From positions 495,329 through 559,328 of the forward strand of contig BCIH01000004.1 in the NCBI GenBank assembly GCA_002897115.2: 64,000 nt of DNA, given 5' to 3'. The notes under the pieces were generated by a model. That model did no database searches and had not been told where the DNA came from. It was given only the letters and a program-made list of their open reading frames with translations. The position numbers were made by a program, and so were the translations under genes. Below, in pieces: positions 1 through 10,340 of this stretch (position 1 is the first letter of the stretch; the number at the start of each line of letters is the position of its first letter). Source of the stretch: Prototheca cutis (lineage: Eukaryota > Chlorophyta > Trebouxiophyceae > Chlorellales > Chlorellaceae).

Positions 1-215
1 GGTGGACCTGGACCGCATCAAGACAGCTGCTGACCCGGCCGCTTCGGCCGACCTGGCGGTGCTCCTCGTGGGGGATGGGCTTGCAAACCTGTCCCTGGTG
101 GGAGCCAACTCCACGCTGCATCGCGCCCGCATCGAGGTGAACATGCCGCGCAAGAAGGGTGCCGCCGCTGCGGGCAGGGAGAAAGCCGAGCAAGGGTTTT
201 ACGAGAAGATTTACC

Positions 216-284
<69 letters not shown>

Positions 285-1455
285 CGTTCGAGGGGAAGGG
301 GGGGCAGGGCCCCAGACATCAGCACAACGGGTACGCAAGGTGGCTATCATCAACTCGATCAAACCACTGACCTTGTGATTGACCATCCCATCTCCGTACC
401 CCGCCCGACACACGCAGGCTGTCAAGCGGCATGTGGACTGGAACGTGGTCAAATGCCTCGTCATCGCCGGGCCGGGCTTTTTCAAGGATCAGGTCATTGA
501 TTACATCATGGCAGGTGTGTGTGGGCTTGGGGTTTAGGACATATGGCAGTCGCCATGCATGCTGATGCATGAGCTTGCGTTTGTCTTCGGTTGATGCCAT
601 CAATGAATTCCTGGCGCTTCCAATACAATCCCTCAAGACGACCACCGTCCAATCCTCATGCCTCTGCCACGAGTACACTGTCGTTCACAGAGGCGCACCG
701 GCGTGAGGACAAGGCGTTGCTGGCTGCCAAGAGCAAGATTGTTGTGACCCCAGCATCCACTGCCTTCCAGCACTCTCTCAAGGAGGTTCTAGCAGTGCCG
801 GCCATCGCCACTCAAATCAAGGTCTGGGTTCATGGCGGCGGTTGCTGTAGTGGCAGTGATGGCATAAGAAGTCACCATGAGAAGGAGCGTACGGAGTAGA
901 GGGCGGGCCCTCATCCCCCCCCCCCCTCTTGTCCTTGTTTCCTATAGCATCCCTCTCAACCCCTTCCCCTCAAATGCATCTGATAGGACACAAAGGCTGC
1001 CAAGGAGGTGGCTGCGCTGCAAGCATTTTACGCTATGATGGCCAACGACCCAGCGCGGGCATTTTATGGCCCCGGCCACGTCTGGGCCGCGCACGAGCTG
1101 GGTGCGGTGCAGACGCTGCTCATTTCCGAGAGCCTCTTCCGCACGCACGACATCGCCGCCCGACGGCGCTACGTCGACCTCGTGGCACAAGTGGAGCAAG
1201 GTAGGGGTGTCAACTGTGGTAGATGGCTGTTGACGGTGGTCCGGTCCTCTCAACCACCACGACAACACAGGAACAATGACCCACTTCCCCTCCGCTTGTC
1301 CAGGTGGTGGGGAGGCAATGCTGTTTTCGGACCTGCACTCCTCGGGGCAGCAGCTGCAGGCGCTGACGGGCTTGGCGGCAATCCTCCGTTTCCCGCTGCC
1401 GGAGCTCGAGGACCAGCTGCTCATGGATGACGGCGCAGGTGTTGCACAACAATGA
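1..1455 (+). CDS. PELO: Pelota/DOM34 ribosome-rescue factor (5' partial)
   Basis: Pelota with HBS1 recognises ribosomes stalled with an empty A site and splits them in no-go decay. Five exons join in frame: 1-217, 418-514, 691-821, 996-1200, 1304-1455 (stop TGA). The N-terminal Sm-like domain lies before the window. Exon 1 carries the start of the central domain ([18 protein letters not shown]). Exon 2 reads [20 protein letters not shown], and exons 4-5 hold the C-terminal eRF1_3-like domain ([48 protein letters not shown]). The order and motifs match the pelota family throughout, and all four intron phases agree. The reading frame enters at base 2. Intron 1 begins directly inside a long GT repeat. 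The acidic tail is short and ends in VAQQ. The family call is firm; only the missing 5' part is unknown. Confidence 0.95.
218..283 (+). repeat. (GT)n microsatellite forming the 5' end of PELO intron 1
   Basis: An uninterrupted GT tract of about 33 units. Its first GT is the splice donor of PELO intron 1 (CAG|GTGTGT), so the donor sits inside the repeat and length changes would not move the exon boundary. Open frames reading through it as VCVCVC are not protein. Confidence 0.95.
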
Positions 1456-1782
1456 GCCTCGCTGCATGTGCCCATGGGCACACTGCGCCAACTGTCGGCC
1501 AGTGACTCTCACAGGAAGGAAGGAAGAAAGAAATTGCACGTGGCTGCAGCGCAAAAGAAAAGGGTCTCACGCGGGCCCTCGGCTTGTCATCGTCGGGGCT
1601 CAAAAACAATTGTGCTGGCAGCGCAAGCGTCAAGAAACCATGGCTGCAGGTCATACAGCATACCGCGATTGATGTGTTGGTTGGCAGAAGGAGGGCGGCA
1701 TGGGCTGTGGGGCTGTCCGGGGGTCATGCACAGGGATACCCTCGGGGTCGTGCACTGGTCCCGGTGCCAGGCAGTCCGCATT
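1456..1782. other. Convergent 3' spacer between PELO and the Mpv17-like gene
   Basis: Holds the 3' UTRs of the two converging genes. I see no conserved coding frame, RNA gene or clear UGUAA signal for either gene here. Confidence 0.6.
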
Positions 1783-2704
1783 TTAATTGTGGCTTGCATA
1801 GGACAGGTACACGTTCCACACCAGGGCGCAGCAGTTTGCTGCGAGGACCTGGTACTGCGCGGGGACGTATCCAAAGTTGAGGACCTGGAAGGGCACCCAC
1901 AGTGCCCAGTTGCTCCGCACGATGGAAAACAGGTCCTTTTGCAACTTGGGCGCAACCTCGTCTGTGTGGCCCTCCAGCGCCATGACGGCCGCGACGACGC
2001 TGCCGATGAAGAAAGGCGCGGCTAAAAACTGGTCCAGCGCCATTCGCGCCAGCCCCGCACGGCCGCCCGAGCTCGTCACCACGCGCCCCAGCACGCCGTA
2101 CCAGGCATGGAGCATCGGGCCTATCATGGCCACACCCAGGAACGCAAAGATGCCCAGCCGCTTCCAGTCAAAGCCATCCTCACCGGGGACAAGGTGCTGT
2201 GCCAAAACGTCACCAGCACCATTCAGCACGCCCGCCGTCACCGCCTTTGTCAGCAGCGGCCGGCGCTGCAGCGCGTAAGAGTATGCCGCCCACACGGCGC
2301 CCAAGGTAAGGCCGCCGCCGCCACCGCCACCGCCGCCACTGCCGCCGCCATACCGACGGACATTCATGCCACCACCGCCACCTCCCCCGCCGCCAGATGC
2401 AAAGCTCGGCTTGAAGGCAGGTCTCATGCCAAACATGGCGACGGGCTTGCCTGCAGCAAAGTTACATGTCATCGAATAAGATCGCCAAGTACACTTTATT
2501 CTCATGAAAACCTGCATGCAGAACGACTCCCGCACCTGGCAGGGCCGAGGGCAGCCCCGGCTGACCGGCTGCGCTGCGAAAGACCCGGTGGCCGATGGAG
2601 GGCATGCCCGACCCCTGGGCGCACGATTTGCCCGCAGATCCCAACATGCCCGCCATCGCGACCATTTCAGCAATCCGCCTGCTCCTCCGGAGCGCCAGCT
2701 GCAT
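1783..2704 (-). CDS. Mpv17/PMP22-family membrane protein, probably organellar
   Basis: Mpv17/PMP22 proteins are four-helix channels of peroxisomal, mitochondrial or plastid membranes. Two exons (2536-2704, 1783-2450) join through a GT-AG intron with matching phase 1, giving 278 residues. The family core is clear: LLTKAVTAGVLNGAGDVLAQ near the start, DWKRLGIFAFLGVAMIGPML, HAWYGVLGR, the DQFLAAPFFIG signature, and the end block SNWALWVPFQVLNFGYVP followed by WNVYLSYASHN. Exon 1 is rich in Arg, Ser and Ala with no acidic start and looks like a plastid or mitochondrial transit peptide. Between it and the core lie two glycine runs of nine residues each, an unusual flexible linker. An in-frame ATG at 2785 could extend the N terminus. 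Reading straight through the intron would also stay open, but the spliced form gives the better targeting peptide. Confidence 0.87.
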
Positions 2705-3380
2705 CGAGGGCCGCGCAGAACCCGCCCGTCCCTGCAAGGCCGGGCCCGGCGCAAAAGTGCTGTGCACGAGACCACTCGGCACCATACTGTATCATGCGGT
2801 GATGTGCATCTACAACAGCGTCACACAAGCACATCAACGCAGACGGCCAGGGATGTACCCTGCGGAACCCTCGGCAGCGACCTCCCGGTTGCTGGCAGGC
2901 CCCCTGCACCCACAAACCTTGAAATTGACCCGACTTGACCTTTGCCTGCTCAAACGCTCCCGCCGGTTCCGGCCATTGCACTCCTTCCCACAAAATGCAT
3001 ACCCAGTAAAATTAATTCAGTCGAGACCTTGAAGTGGCGCCCCTCCGAATATGTAAGCATTTTGGTGTCGGACTCGCGCAGAGCCGGCGGTTGCGTGATG
3101 GGTGCGAAGGCCTGAGGAAAGGGGGTTTGCCCAAAGGGACCCCGCTCCCGACTGCTCGAGCGCATGATGGTCCAGCAACGAATTGCAGGCTGGGATGCAT
3201 TGCCAGCCTCTATGATTGCTCGCAACTGAATGCAAATTTTTCGTTTCATCGCACCAAACTCCATCGCGGAGCCCACTCGCGACGACAGACTTGCTGGGGA
3301 ATCTGTGCCCGCATTGGCAGGAGCGATCTCGACGAACTTTTTGCGAGCAGAGGTTCCCACCTCGAGGGATTGGATGTGAC
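2705..3380. promoter_or_regulatory. Head-to-head spacer between Mpv17-like and UPF3 genes
   Basis: About 0.68 kb separates the two divergent start codons and must contain both promoters and 5' UTRs. No TATA box stands out and no conserved coding frame is seen. Confidence 0.5.
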
Positions 3381-3905
3381 ATGAAGCGCAAAGAAGATCA
3401 GGAGCGGACTAAGGTGGTCATCAGACACCTTCCCCCGCTCCTGCCGGAGGAAGTATTCTGGGCGGGCATTGGCGACTGGCAGGCCAAAGCCACCTGGTCC
3501 ACCTACTACCCCGGGAAACAAAGGCGAGGAGCGGCCTAGAGGACGTCGTGCGGGATTTCCTCGATGCTTTACAATGCCTTGTTGCCATGGACGAGCCTTG
3601 ACACCATATCCATCCATTGGTCTCCATGCAGCGCCAAGGGGCGGACTTGGTCCCGAGCCTACCTCGACTTCCAGGAGCCTGCTGATGTGCTGCGGTTCAG
3701 TGCGGCCTTTGATGGCAGCCAGTTTGTTGGCGAAAGAGGGCTCGATGCTGTCAGGTGGGTGTTCTGGAATGCTGCAGGCTGGGTGACCAATGGGAGATGT
3801 CGCGAGTGTCAAAGCGGTCCCTCAGAGCTGCCCGTGACCGGGTATGCACGCTGTGTTTCGCAACCCCCTGCCTGGCTGGGTTAAAAATTTTTTTTTGTCA
3901 AATTC

Positions 3906-3951
<46 letters not shown>

Positions 3952-5278
3952 TGTGTTTTGGGGTGCAACATCCTTTACCAGAGAAGAGAAGGAGTTGGGA
4001 CTAGAGAATATATTCCTGGACACTGCTGTCACCCAGCATCCGCCGTGGTCCCCCCTACCGAGACCGCCCAGGCCTCACGTTGAATATGCGCCGTACCAGA
4101 GAGTGCCGCCAGACACGACGCGCCGGGACTCGAGGGAGGGCACGCTGGAGAAAGACCCCGAATACCAGGCCTTTCTCAAGCGGTTGCAGGAGGACCCGGC
4201 TTCCCTGGCCGCGCTGAAGCTGTCAGAACCTGCCGAGCAGCCGGCTGCTGCCGATGCCACGACGGCGCTGGTGGATTACCTCCAAAAGAAACGAGCAAAG
4301 GCTAAGAGCAAGAGCACCGGGGCGAAGTCAAAGGCCAAGGGTGTTGGGGAGCAGGGCAAGGCGGCAGGCGGCAAGGCGGGAAAGAAGACTCCTGTCCCTG
4401 TGCCCATCCCCCTACCCATGGCCAGCAAAGCTGCACCTGCAACGGCAAAACCCAAGGCCAAGTCCAAGGAAAAGGTGCCCAAATTCAAGATCAAGACGAC
4501 GGATGCCGCCGCTGGTGCGGCGACCACGAGCGGCGCTTCCGATGGCGGGGCAGCCGCCGCCGCCGCAGCGCCCGCTTCCCGCCAACCACCCGCGGCAGTC
4601 AAGCAGCAGGCACACAAGACTGTTGGCGGCAGAGCCTCTGGCGCCAAGCCAGCACCTGCAAAGAACAAGAAATCTGCGGCTGCCCATCTCGGAACTGGGT
4701 CGGGATCTGAAAAACTGGACGCTGGCACTGCTGGCCAGGCGCCGGAGCAGTCATCGTCCAAGCACACACATGGAAAGCGGGGCGACAAGGGCCCTGCAGT
4801 TTTGTCCCAGGACCCGCCTGCCAAGCAGGGTGAAGATGCTGCCACAAAACCCAGTGTTCTGAAGCCTGCTCTCAAGGCGACAAAACCTGGGGGCCCGGAG
4901 CGGCAGAAGAAGGAGCCGGCTTCCGCACCGACCAAGAAAGGGAGCACGGGCGCTGGACCGGATCAAAAGAAAGCGTCCGTGCCGGTGGTCCTCAAGCGCC
5001 CCACTGGCACCGCAGCGGCACCAGCACAGGCCCGGCCCAGTGCTGGAACTGACGCATCCGAAAGTCCCGCGACTGGACCCGCTGCATCTACCGGCGCCAA
5101 GGGCCGAGTGCGGGAGGGATTCCAGGTCTTCCAGCCCAAACGGCTGGGAAGGCTGATGGAGACCGAGGCCGCGAGAACTGGTGGTAAGACCGCTCCGCCC
5201 ACCGGCAAGGGCCCCATCACCACCAAGCCCTCTGGCCGCAAGAAGCCAACGGCTCCGGGCACTCCCTCTGGAGGCTGA
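3381..5278 (+). CDS. UPF3: UPF3, nonsense-mediated decay factor
   Basis: UPF3 links UPF2/UPF1 to the exon-junction complex in nonsense-mediated mRNA decay. Three exons (3381-3523, 3632-3754, 4072-5278) give 490 residues. The Smg4/UPF3 RNP-type domain is spread over all three: TKVVIRHLPPLLPEEVFW, STYYPGK, WSRAYLDFQEPADVLRFSA, then HVEYAPYQRVPP, the EGTLEKDPEY motif and YLQKKRAKAK. Intron 1 (3524-3631) must start with GC (AAAG|GCGAGG), because every GT nearby lies beyond a stop; both sides match in phase 2 and restore the conserved PGK..SAK..WSRAY spacing. After residue 170 the protein is a low-complexity Ala/Lys/Pro tail. Near its end (residues 439-449) it carries FQVFQPKRLGR, which resembles the EJC-binding motif of animal UPF3B. 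Intron 2 contains a GT repeat and a 10-bp inverted repeat near its ends. Confidence 0.92.
3907..3948 (+). repeat. (GT)n microsatellite inside UPF3 intron 2
   Basis: About 21 GT units in the middle of UPF3 intron 2 (3755-4071). A long frame runs through it without stops but is non-coding by homology and splicing. Confidence 0.9.
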
Positions 5279-5497
5279 CTGACTCTAGCTCGTTTTAGGG
5301 TCGAGTTTCCAGGTGTACACCATTTCAAAAATTGGAGGCAATGCTGCGTGCAGATGGATATCTAACCACAGCAAAGCCAGGTGGTGTGGACAACGGGTGC
5401 GGGCGCTGTGAGTTGCCAGTGATTGATTCCATGTTCCCGGACGTTGTGGTGGCGGCCCTTTTCGTCTCTCCAAGCATTGCCATCATGCACAACATCC

Positions 5498-7346
5498 TCA
5501 GGCAGCCTTCTTGCTGCTGCCTTCAGCAAGAAAGTTGGCGTCAGGCGGCGTGAGCGGGTGCTGGTAGTTGCCCAGAATCACGTTGAGCGTGAAGAGCAGC
5601 GAGCTGGCCTGTGCATAGTCCAGCTTGCTCCCGTTCCTGCATAGGGGGCCGGGTGATCAGAGGCGGAGCTTGGAGCTGGACGGCACGCAGACACTGGGCT
5701 CGAATCAATCAACGGCGGGCGGCGACCTCGTTTCTGAACGGGACTGGCAGCCCTCAGCCATTGCTGGAGTGCTTCAAGGGTCAGAGCCGACGATGCACTC
5801 GGGAACGACGCATGACAATGCGAGCATTCCCTGGCACTGTCAGGTCTAGAGGAAAGTGCACCGTACCTGTTCTGGACCCAGAACTTGAACACCCTGCTGT
5901 CACACTGCAGCCCGGCCTCCTTGTCCTTGCAGTGCCCTGAGCCCTGCGATGCACGTTGGTGGGAACCCTGGATGGATCAGCTGCAAGCCACCAGCGTATT
6001 TGGGAGTCCAGGCATACATGACAACAATCCTGCATTCCCGGCACTGCAGCCCAAACATACCTGGATGATCCCCTGCTGAATCTGGGTGTTGAGCCCTGTG
6101 AGGGCCGACGCCACATGGAGTAAGAATCCCGGCCGAGGCTTTTCCTCGCGCACTGTGATCTGCAAGAGTGACGACAGTGGGAATAACGTTGGAGTACATA
6201 ACGTTGGAGTACTTATGCTGCGACCCGAATGCACACAGCCCTGCCACGTTTCAGATCATCCCCCACAACACACCACAGAGTAGTCGGGGTCTTGCGTGTT
6301 GGAAACGCTGATGGACCCAGAGATGAACTCAGTGGCCGCTTCCGCCGACTGCTCCTGGTGCTTGCAGTACATGAGATAATCCTGCAGTCGATCTTCCAGC
6401 ATCAAGGCAGTCTGGTCCCCAAGCTTCTTGCCTGCAGAGAACAGTGTCGTCAAGAGTAGGGGGGTTATGATGAGTTAGAGCATCCCGAGAAACAGCAGGT
6501 TGCGACTCCTTCCGACGAGTCCAACTCCAAGTATCAAGCCCTTGCAGAGCAAGGGACGCAGCTTTGCCACCAGAATCGATGCACCCCCACTTCGTACACC
6601 GCATAGAAAAGCGTACCGTGAACTGTGGTGATGTAAAAGGTGTTCTCGGCGATGCCTTCACTGTTGGTCTGGACCCTGGCATTCTCAGCCCTGAGATCCA
6701 TGCCATTCAGCACCCAGGCAATGATACGCAGCAGCCCTACAATGTGTGGGGTGGAGCGTGTTGATTGCAGCGGCAGCATTCCATGTCAGGCACCAGCGTC
6801 CTGTTGCTGGACAAAGCAGCCTCAAAGCCCCTTGGCATCTCCTCCAGAGCCTCTTCCTGACCCGTCACCCTAAGACCCTGGCTCCGCACCTGGATAGTCC
6901 CTGATCTCCACATGGAGCACGGTGGAATTGGGGTTGCTCTCGTTGTCCACAGAGACAAACCTGTACATAGTGGACATGGCGTTCAGACTGAGGTTTGAAT
7001 GCGTTCTAGCTGGGGAGCAGTCCTGCACCCAACCGAGGCCTTCAGATGGTACGACTGCAGCCACAGCCAAAGAGCCTCTGCCATTGCCACTTGTCTCCCA
7101 GCGTTCCACCTGCGTCACCCAAGCCGCCACCCACATAACTTACGCTGGGGTGCAGTACTCGGTATCATGGTCTGCTGCGGTGGCCGCCTTCTGTGTGCGC
7201 AACGGGGTGGGTGCTCGCTTCTGGCAATTGACCGGCCTGAAGAAGCTGGCGCTGCCCCGACGGAACGTCGATGGCGTCCAGTGTGGCGGAGACTGCACTG
7301 CCCGACACGCTGCAGCGGATGCACCGGCGAAACCAAGCGTCCTCAT
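5498..7346 (-). CDS. Plastid two-ACT-domain regulator (ACR11/ACR12-like)
   Basis: Seven exons join with matching phases (7144-7346, 6890-6987, 6617-6736, 6274-6431, 6061-6159, 5867-5943, 5498-5636), giving 297 residues. Exon 1 encodes an Arg/Ser/Ala-rich, acid-poor leader typical of plastid transit peptides (start MRTLGFAGASAAACRAVQ; an upstream ATG at 7367 is also in frame). ACT domain 1 begins FVSVDNESNPNSTVLHVEIR and continues DYPGLLRIIAWVLNGMDL and ENTFYITTVHG. ACT domain 2 begins ITVREEKPRPGFLLHVASAL and ends FKFWVQNRNGSKLDYAQ. The layout, with a VxxDxxSxPxxTVL lead-in and two ACTs, resembles Arabidopsis ACR11/ACR12, plastid proteins linked to glutamine synthetase and nitrogen control. 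That function is inferred by similarity, not shown. A convergent 220-bp spacer separates it from UPF3. Confidence 0.85.
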
Positions 7347-7854
7347 CTTGCCCGGCCTTCCCTCCAAGGTGGGTTCTGCTGCTGAGCGTGCGTCTCGTCG
7401 GGGGGGACCGGAGGCCCGCTTGACACCGTACCACTGCTGGTTTGAGCAAGTACCAAAAGGTTTAAGTATTCGATTTCACTCAAAAGGCATGCTTCGGCTT
7501 CCCTGAAATAATCCGAGGCGCTGGATCCCCATCGATCGGATGCGTGCACCCTGAGACTGGAGATCAGGCTAGCGCTCCGCACGCACGCTACTCCCTCCCA
7601 CGGCTGCCCTGTCGTCTTTCGTCGCTTCAGCCCACTACACTCCGCTGTATCCTGACCTGGCGAGAAAGGCCTACAACATCACCATCAACGTCATCGTCGT
7701 CATCGCCACACGGACACCAGAGTCGTGCACTGGGGAACGAGAGCAGCAGCGGGGGCTGGTCTGGGTGCGTGCACAGAAGGAACAGTTCATGTGGGAAACG
7801 AGGGGTGGGGTCCATTGCGAGACGGAGAGGGGGGGGGGGGGGGGGGGGGGGGGG

Positions 7855-7887
<33 letters not shown>

Positions 7888-8252
7888 TTGGAGGAGGCTT
7901 CAGGTCAAAGAACAAGAAGCCGCAGCCCGGGGCTGCGGGCAGGGGCAGCACAGCACAGCACGCACCCGATGAATTCTGTACATGCCGCACGGCGGATTCG
8001 GGAGGCAGGGGCGTAGACTGAGGCAAGGGGCGTGGACGGCCGGCGGTACCGGTGGTTCACCAGGACTATATAAGCACACAGGCGCAAGTAAAATCAGGCA
8101 GGAAAGGGGGAGAGGGGGGTGTTGTCTGTGCGACGCAGGACCCTGCACGCACGCAGAGGGAGAGGGAGGTGCGATCGCCACGCTCTATCCCAGCCCTCGT
8201 AGGCCGAGGAGAGGCCACCGTGATCGTCATCACACCTTTTCCCTCGTACCCA
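7347..8252. other. Spacer with a 58-base near-pure G tract
   Basis: Lies between the start of the plastid ACT gene and the stop of PP2C (both minus), so it holds the ACT promoter and PP2C 3' UTR. Bases 7829-7886 are all G except one C at 7855, a strong quadruplex or slippage candidate. No conserved protein frame is seen; the poly-Gly, Arg or Pro frames are artefacts of the tract. Confidence 0.7.
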
Positions 8253-9693
8253 TTAGGCCGCCGACAGGCGTGCGAGCCCGTCATGCCGAAACACGACAAC
8301 AGATGCGGTCATATTGTCGCACCCGACGCCGCGCGTTTCGCGGGGATCCGTGGCAACGCAGGCGTTGAGCAGCTCAGCGGCGGCCTGCGTGGGCGGCATC
8401 CCGGCATCCAGGCGCTGGCCCACAAATGCAACGACGGCGTCGTTGTCCATGACGTCCCATATGCCATCGCAGGCCAACACCAGGAAGCGGTCTGTCTGAC
8501 CCAGCTGGGCGTCGACAACGTCAGGCTCGGCCGTGATGATCTGGTCCTTGGGTTCGAGCTCGGCATTCATCTTGTACCGCAGGTCGCCGATAGCGCGGGA
8601 GAGGTTTAGGTTGCCGTTGACGCGCGTGATGCCTCCGACCTCGGACACAAACCCACCAGCCGCCACGATGCGTGCGCGCTCGGGCGGTGCCGCGGGCTTG
8701 TGGTCGTGACTCATCGCCAGCGCCCGGCCACCGCGGCACAGCACCGCGCGGGAATCGCCGGCGTTGGCAACGTACAGCCGACGGCCCACCACCAGTGCCA
8801 CCACCGCCGTACAGCCGGCCTGGACGCTGGCCTCGGGAGGATCGGGTGGGTAGCCATTGGCCCCGCCCTCGCCGCTTTCGCTCGCCTGCTGCAGCCGACG
8901 CATGGCCACCAGCTTGCGCAGCACCGAGTACGAGTCACGCTCGCCCTCGGTCTCTGGCGCGGCCTCTTCCTCCAGCCGCCGACGGATGGCCTCAAGCTGC
9001 GCCAGGCCCTCCTTGGAACGCATCATCTCATCCATGCGATGAAACACGCCCACCAGCGCCGCGTCGTACTGACCCTCTCGGAACGCGGCCGAGCGCTCCA
9101 GCTCCTCCCGAAGGTGCATCGCACAAAAATTGGCCACCTCAGGGCCGCCTGTTTTTTTGGGGGGGGCTGTATTTGTGACTGTGCTTCAAGGGAGGTTGCA
9201 GAGATGAAGAATTGAGGCAAGAGTCGCAGGCGAGGCAGACGGTGCATGCGGGCCAATGGGCGTTGGGTGGGCCAATTGTCCCCCCACAAAGAACCCTCCA
9301 CAGCTGGTAGCTTTGTGTGCCTCCTGGGATTTTCAGTCCTGCAAATCCGGGCATGCTTCGCTGCCTAAACACCCCAGGCCCGCGCACCATGTCCGTCAAA
9401 CACTCCAAACAGGTATGTGCCGTGGCTGATTTGATGGGCTATGTGGGCATCCTCCATGTTCTTGCGCCAGCCCTGGTGGGCGGCGATGCCATAGTCGAGG
9501 TGCTCACAAGAGCCTTCTAGCGTGTCCTTTTCCGTCACAGGGGAAGAGAGGTACTGCGGGGGGGGGGGGGGGGGGGGGGGGCGCCAGCGCGTGAGCGGGT
9601 CGAGGCCTTCTCGCACTTGGATACCGCCAGCAGCGAGCGGGGGACGCCGCTGGGCGCCACGCCGAGGAAATGCGCGCCACTCACCTGGCCCAT
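8253..9693 (-). CDS. PP2C-type protein phosphatase (plant PP2C60-like)
   Basis: A metal-dependent Ser/Thr phosphatase. Three exons: a 9-base first exon coding MGQ (9685-9693), 9388-9553 and 8253-9148; 356 residues. The conserved start MGQYLSSPVTEKD is only obtained by splicing the microexon, whose donor is CAG|GTGAGT. PP2C motifs occur in order: GWRKNMEDAH, LFGVFDGHGG (metal-binding Asp and Gly), VQAGCTAVVALV, VANAGDSRAVL, SHDHKP, GGFVSEVGGITRVNGNLNLS, SRAIGD, VLACDGIWDVM (metal-binding Asp) and GCDNMTASVVVF. All catalytic aspartates are present. The MGxYLS start places it with plant group I phosphatases such as PP2C60. A poly-G tract (9558-9581; C-rich on the coding strand) abuts the intron 1 acceptor. 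Confidence 0.95.
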
Positions 9694-10340
9694 GCTTGGA
9701 ACTCGAAAGCAATCAGCAGCGTCGCCTACACCCAATCAAAGCCCGCCGAGCCGTCTGCGCAGGCCGTCAGCACAGGGACGGACCGTCCATCCTGGGAAAG
9801 AAACCTCGTGGAACCCCTCGCCCGACGTGTCAGAGTTCTGTGAAAGCTCTGCACCCGAAAAAGGTGCCGATTGAATGATTGATGGGCATGGCAGCCAGGA
9901 AAAAAGTGACGTGAGGCTGGAAACTGAGCACTACGCCTGGAAGGCCAGTGCGATTCCTGATGATTTCCTGATGAGGTGAGGGGCAACGTTGCCCTCGGTC
10001 TGCGGCTTTCCCTGTCGTGCCCCGCCTGATCCGGCAAGGACATGGCCATGACATAATTTATTTAGACGGCGTGAATAATCGCCCAGACACATCAAAATTT
10101 CGCACACACTTTCAACGGTGCAATCACGCAGCACGGCTCAAGTTTGCCTGGTCGGCGCCGGCGCCGGCAGGTGTCCGTGCTGGCCTTCATCGCCGGGGCC
10201 AAAGGCCAAGGGGAACGCTGCAGGGCGATCCCTGGTTGGCCAAGCCCACAAACGCAGCATGCTGTGCAGGAAAGCGGCCGAGCTACCTCTCGTTGCAGCA
10301 AATATGAGCTGGCCAGTTTCAATTTTTTCCCGCTCGGCCT
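9694..10340. other. PP2C upstream region and TPS 3' flank
   Basis: About 650 bp between two minus-strand genes; it should contain the PP2C promoter and the TPS 3' UTR. No conserved coding frame or RNA gene is seen. Confidence 0.55.

Noticed and set aside
2..370. Open frame continuing through the GT repeat after PELO exon 1
   Set aside because: The VCVC run is the intron microsatellite; the conserved pelota sequence resumes only after splicing to 418.
7544..8026. Poly-Gly and poly-Pro open frames near 7.8 kb
   Set aside because: Produced by the G tract; no conserved flanks.
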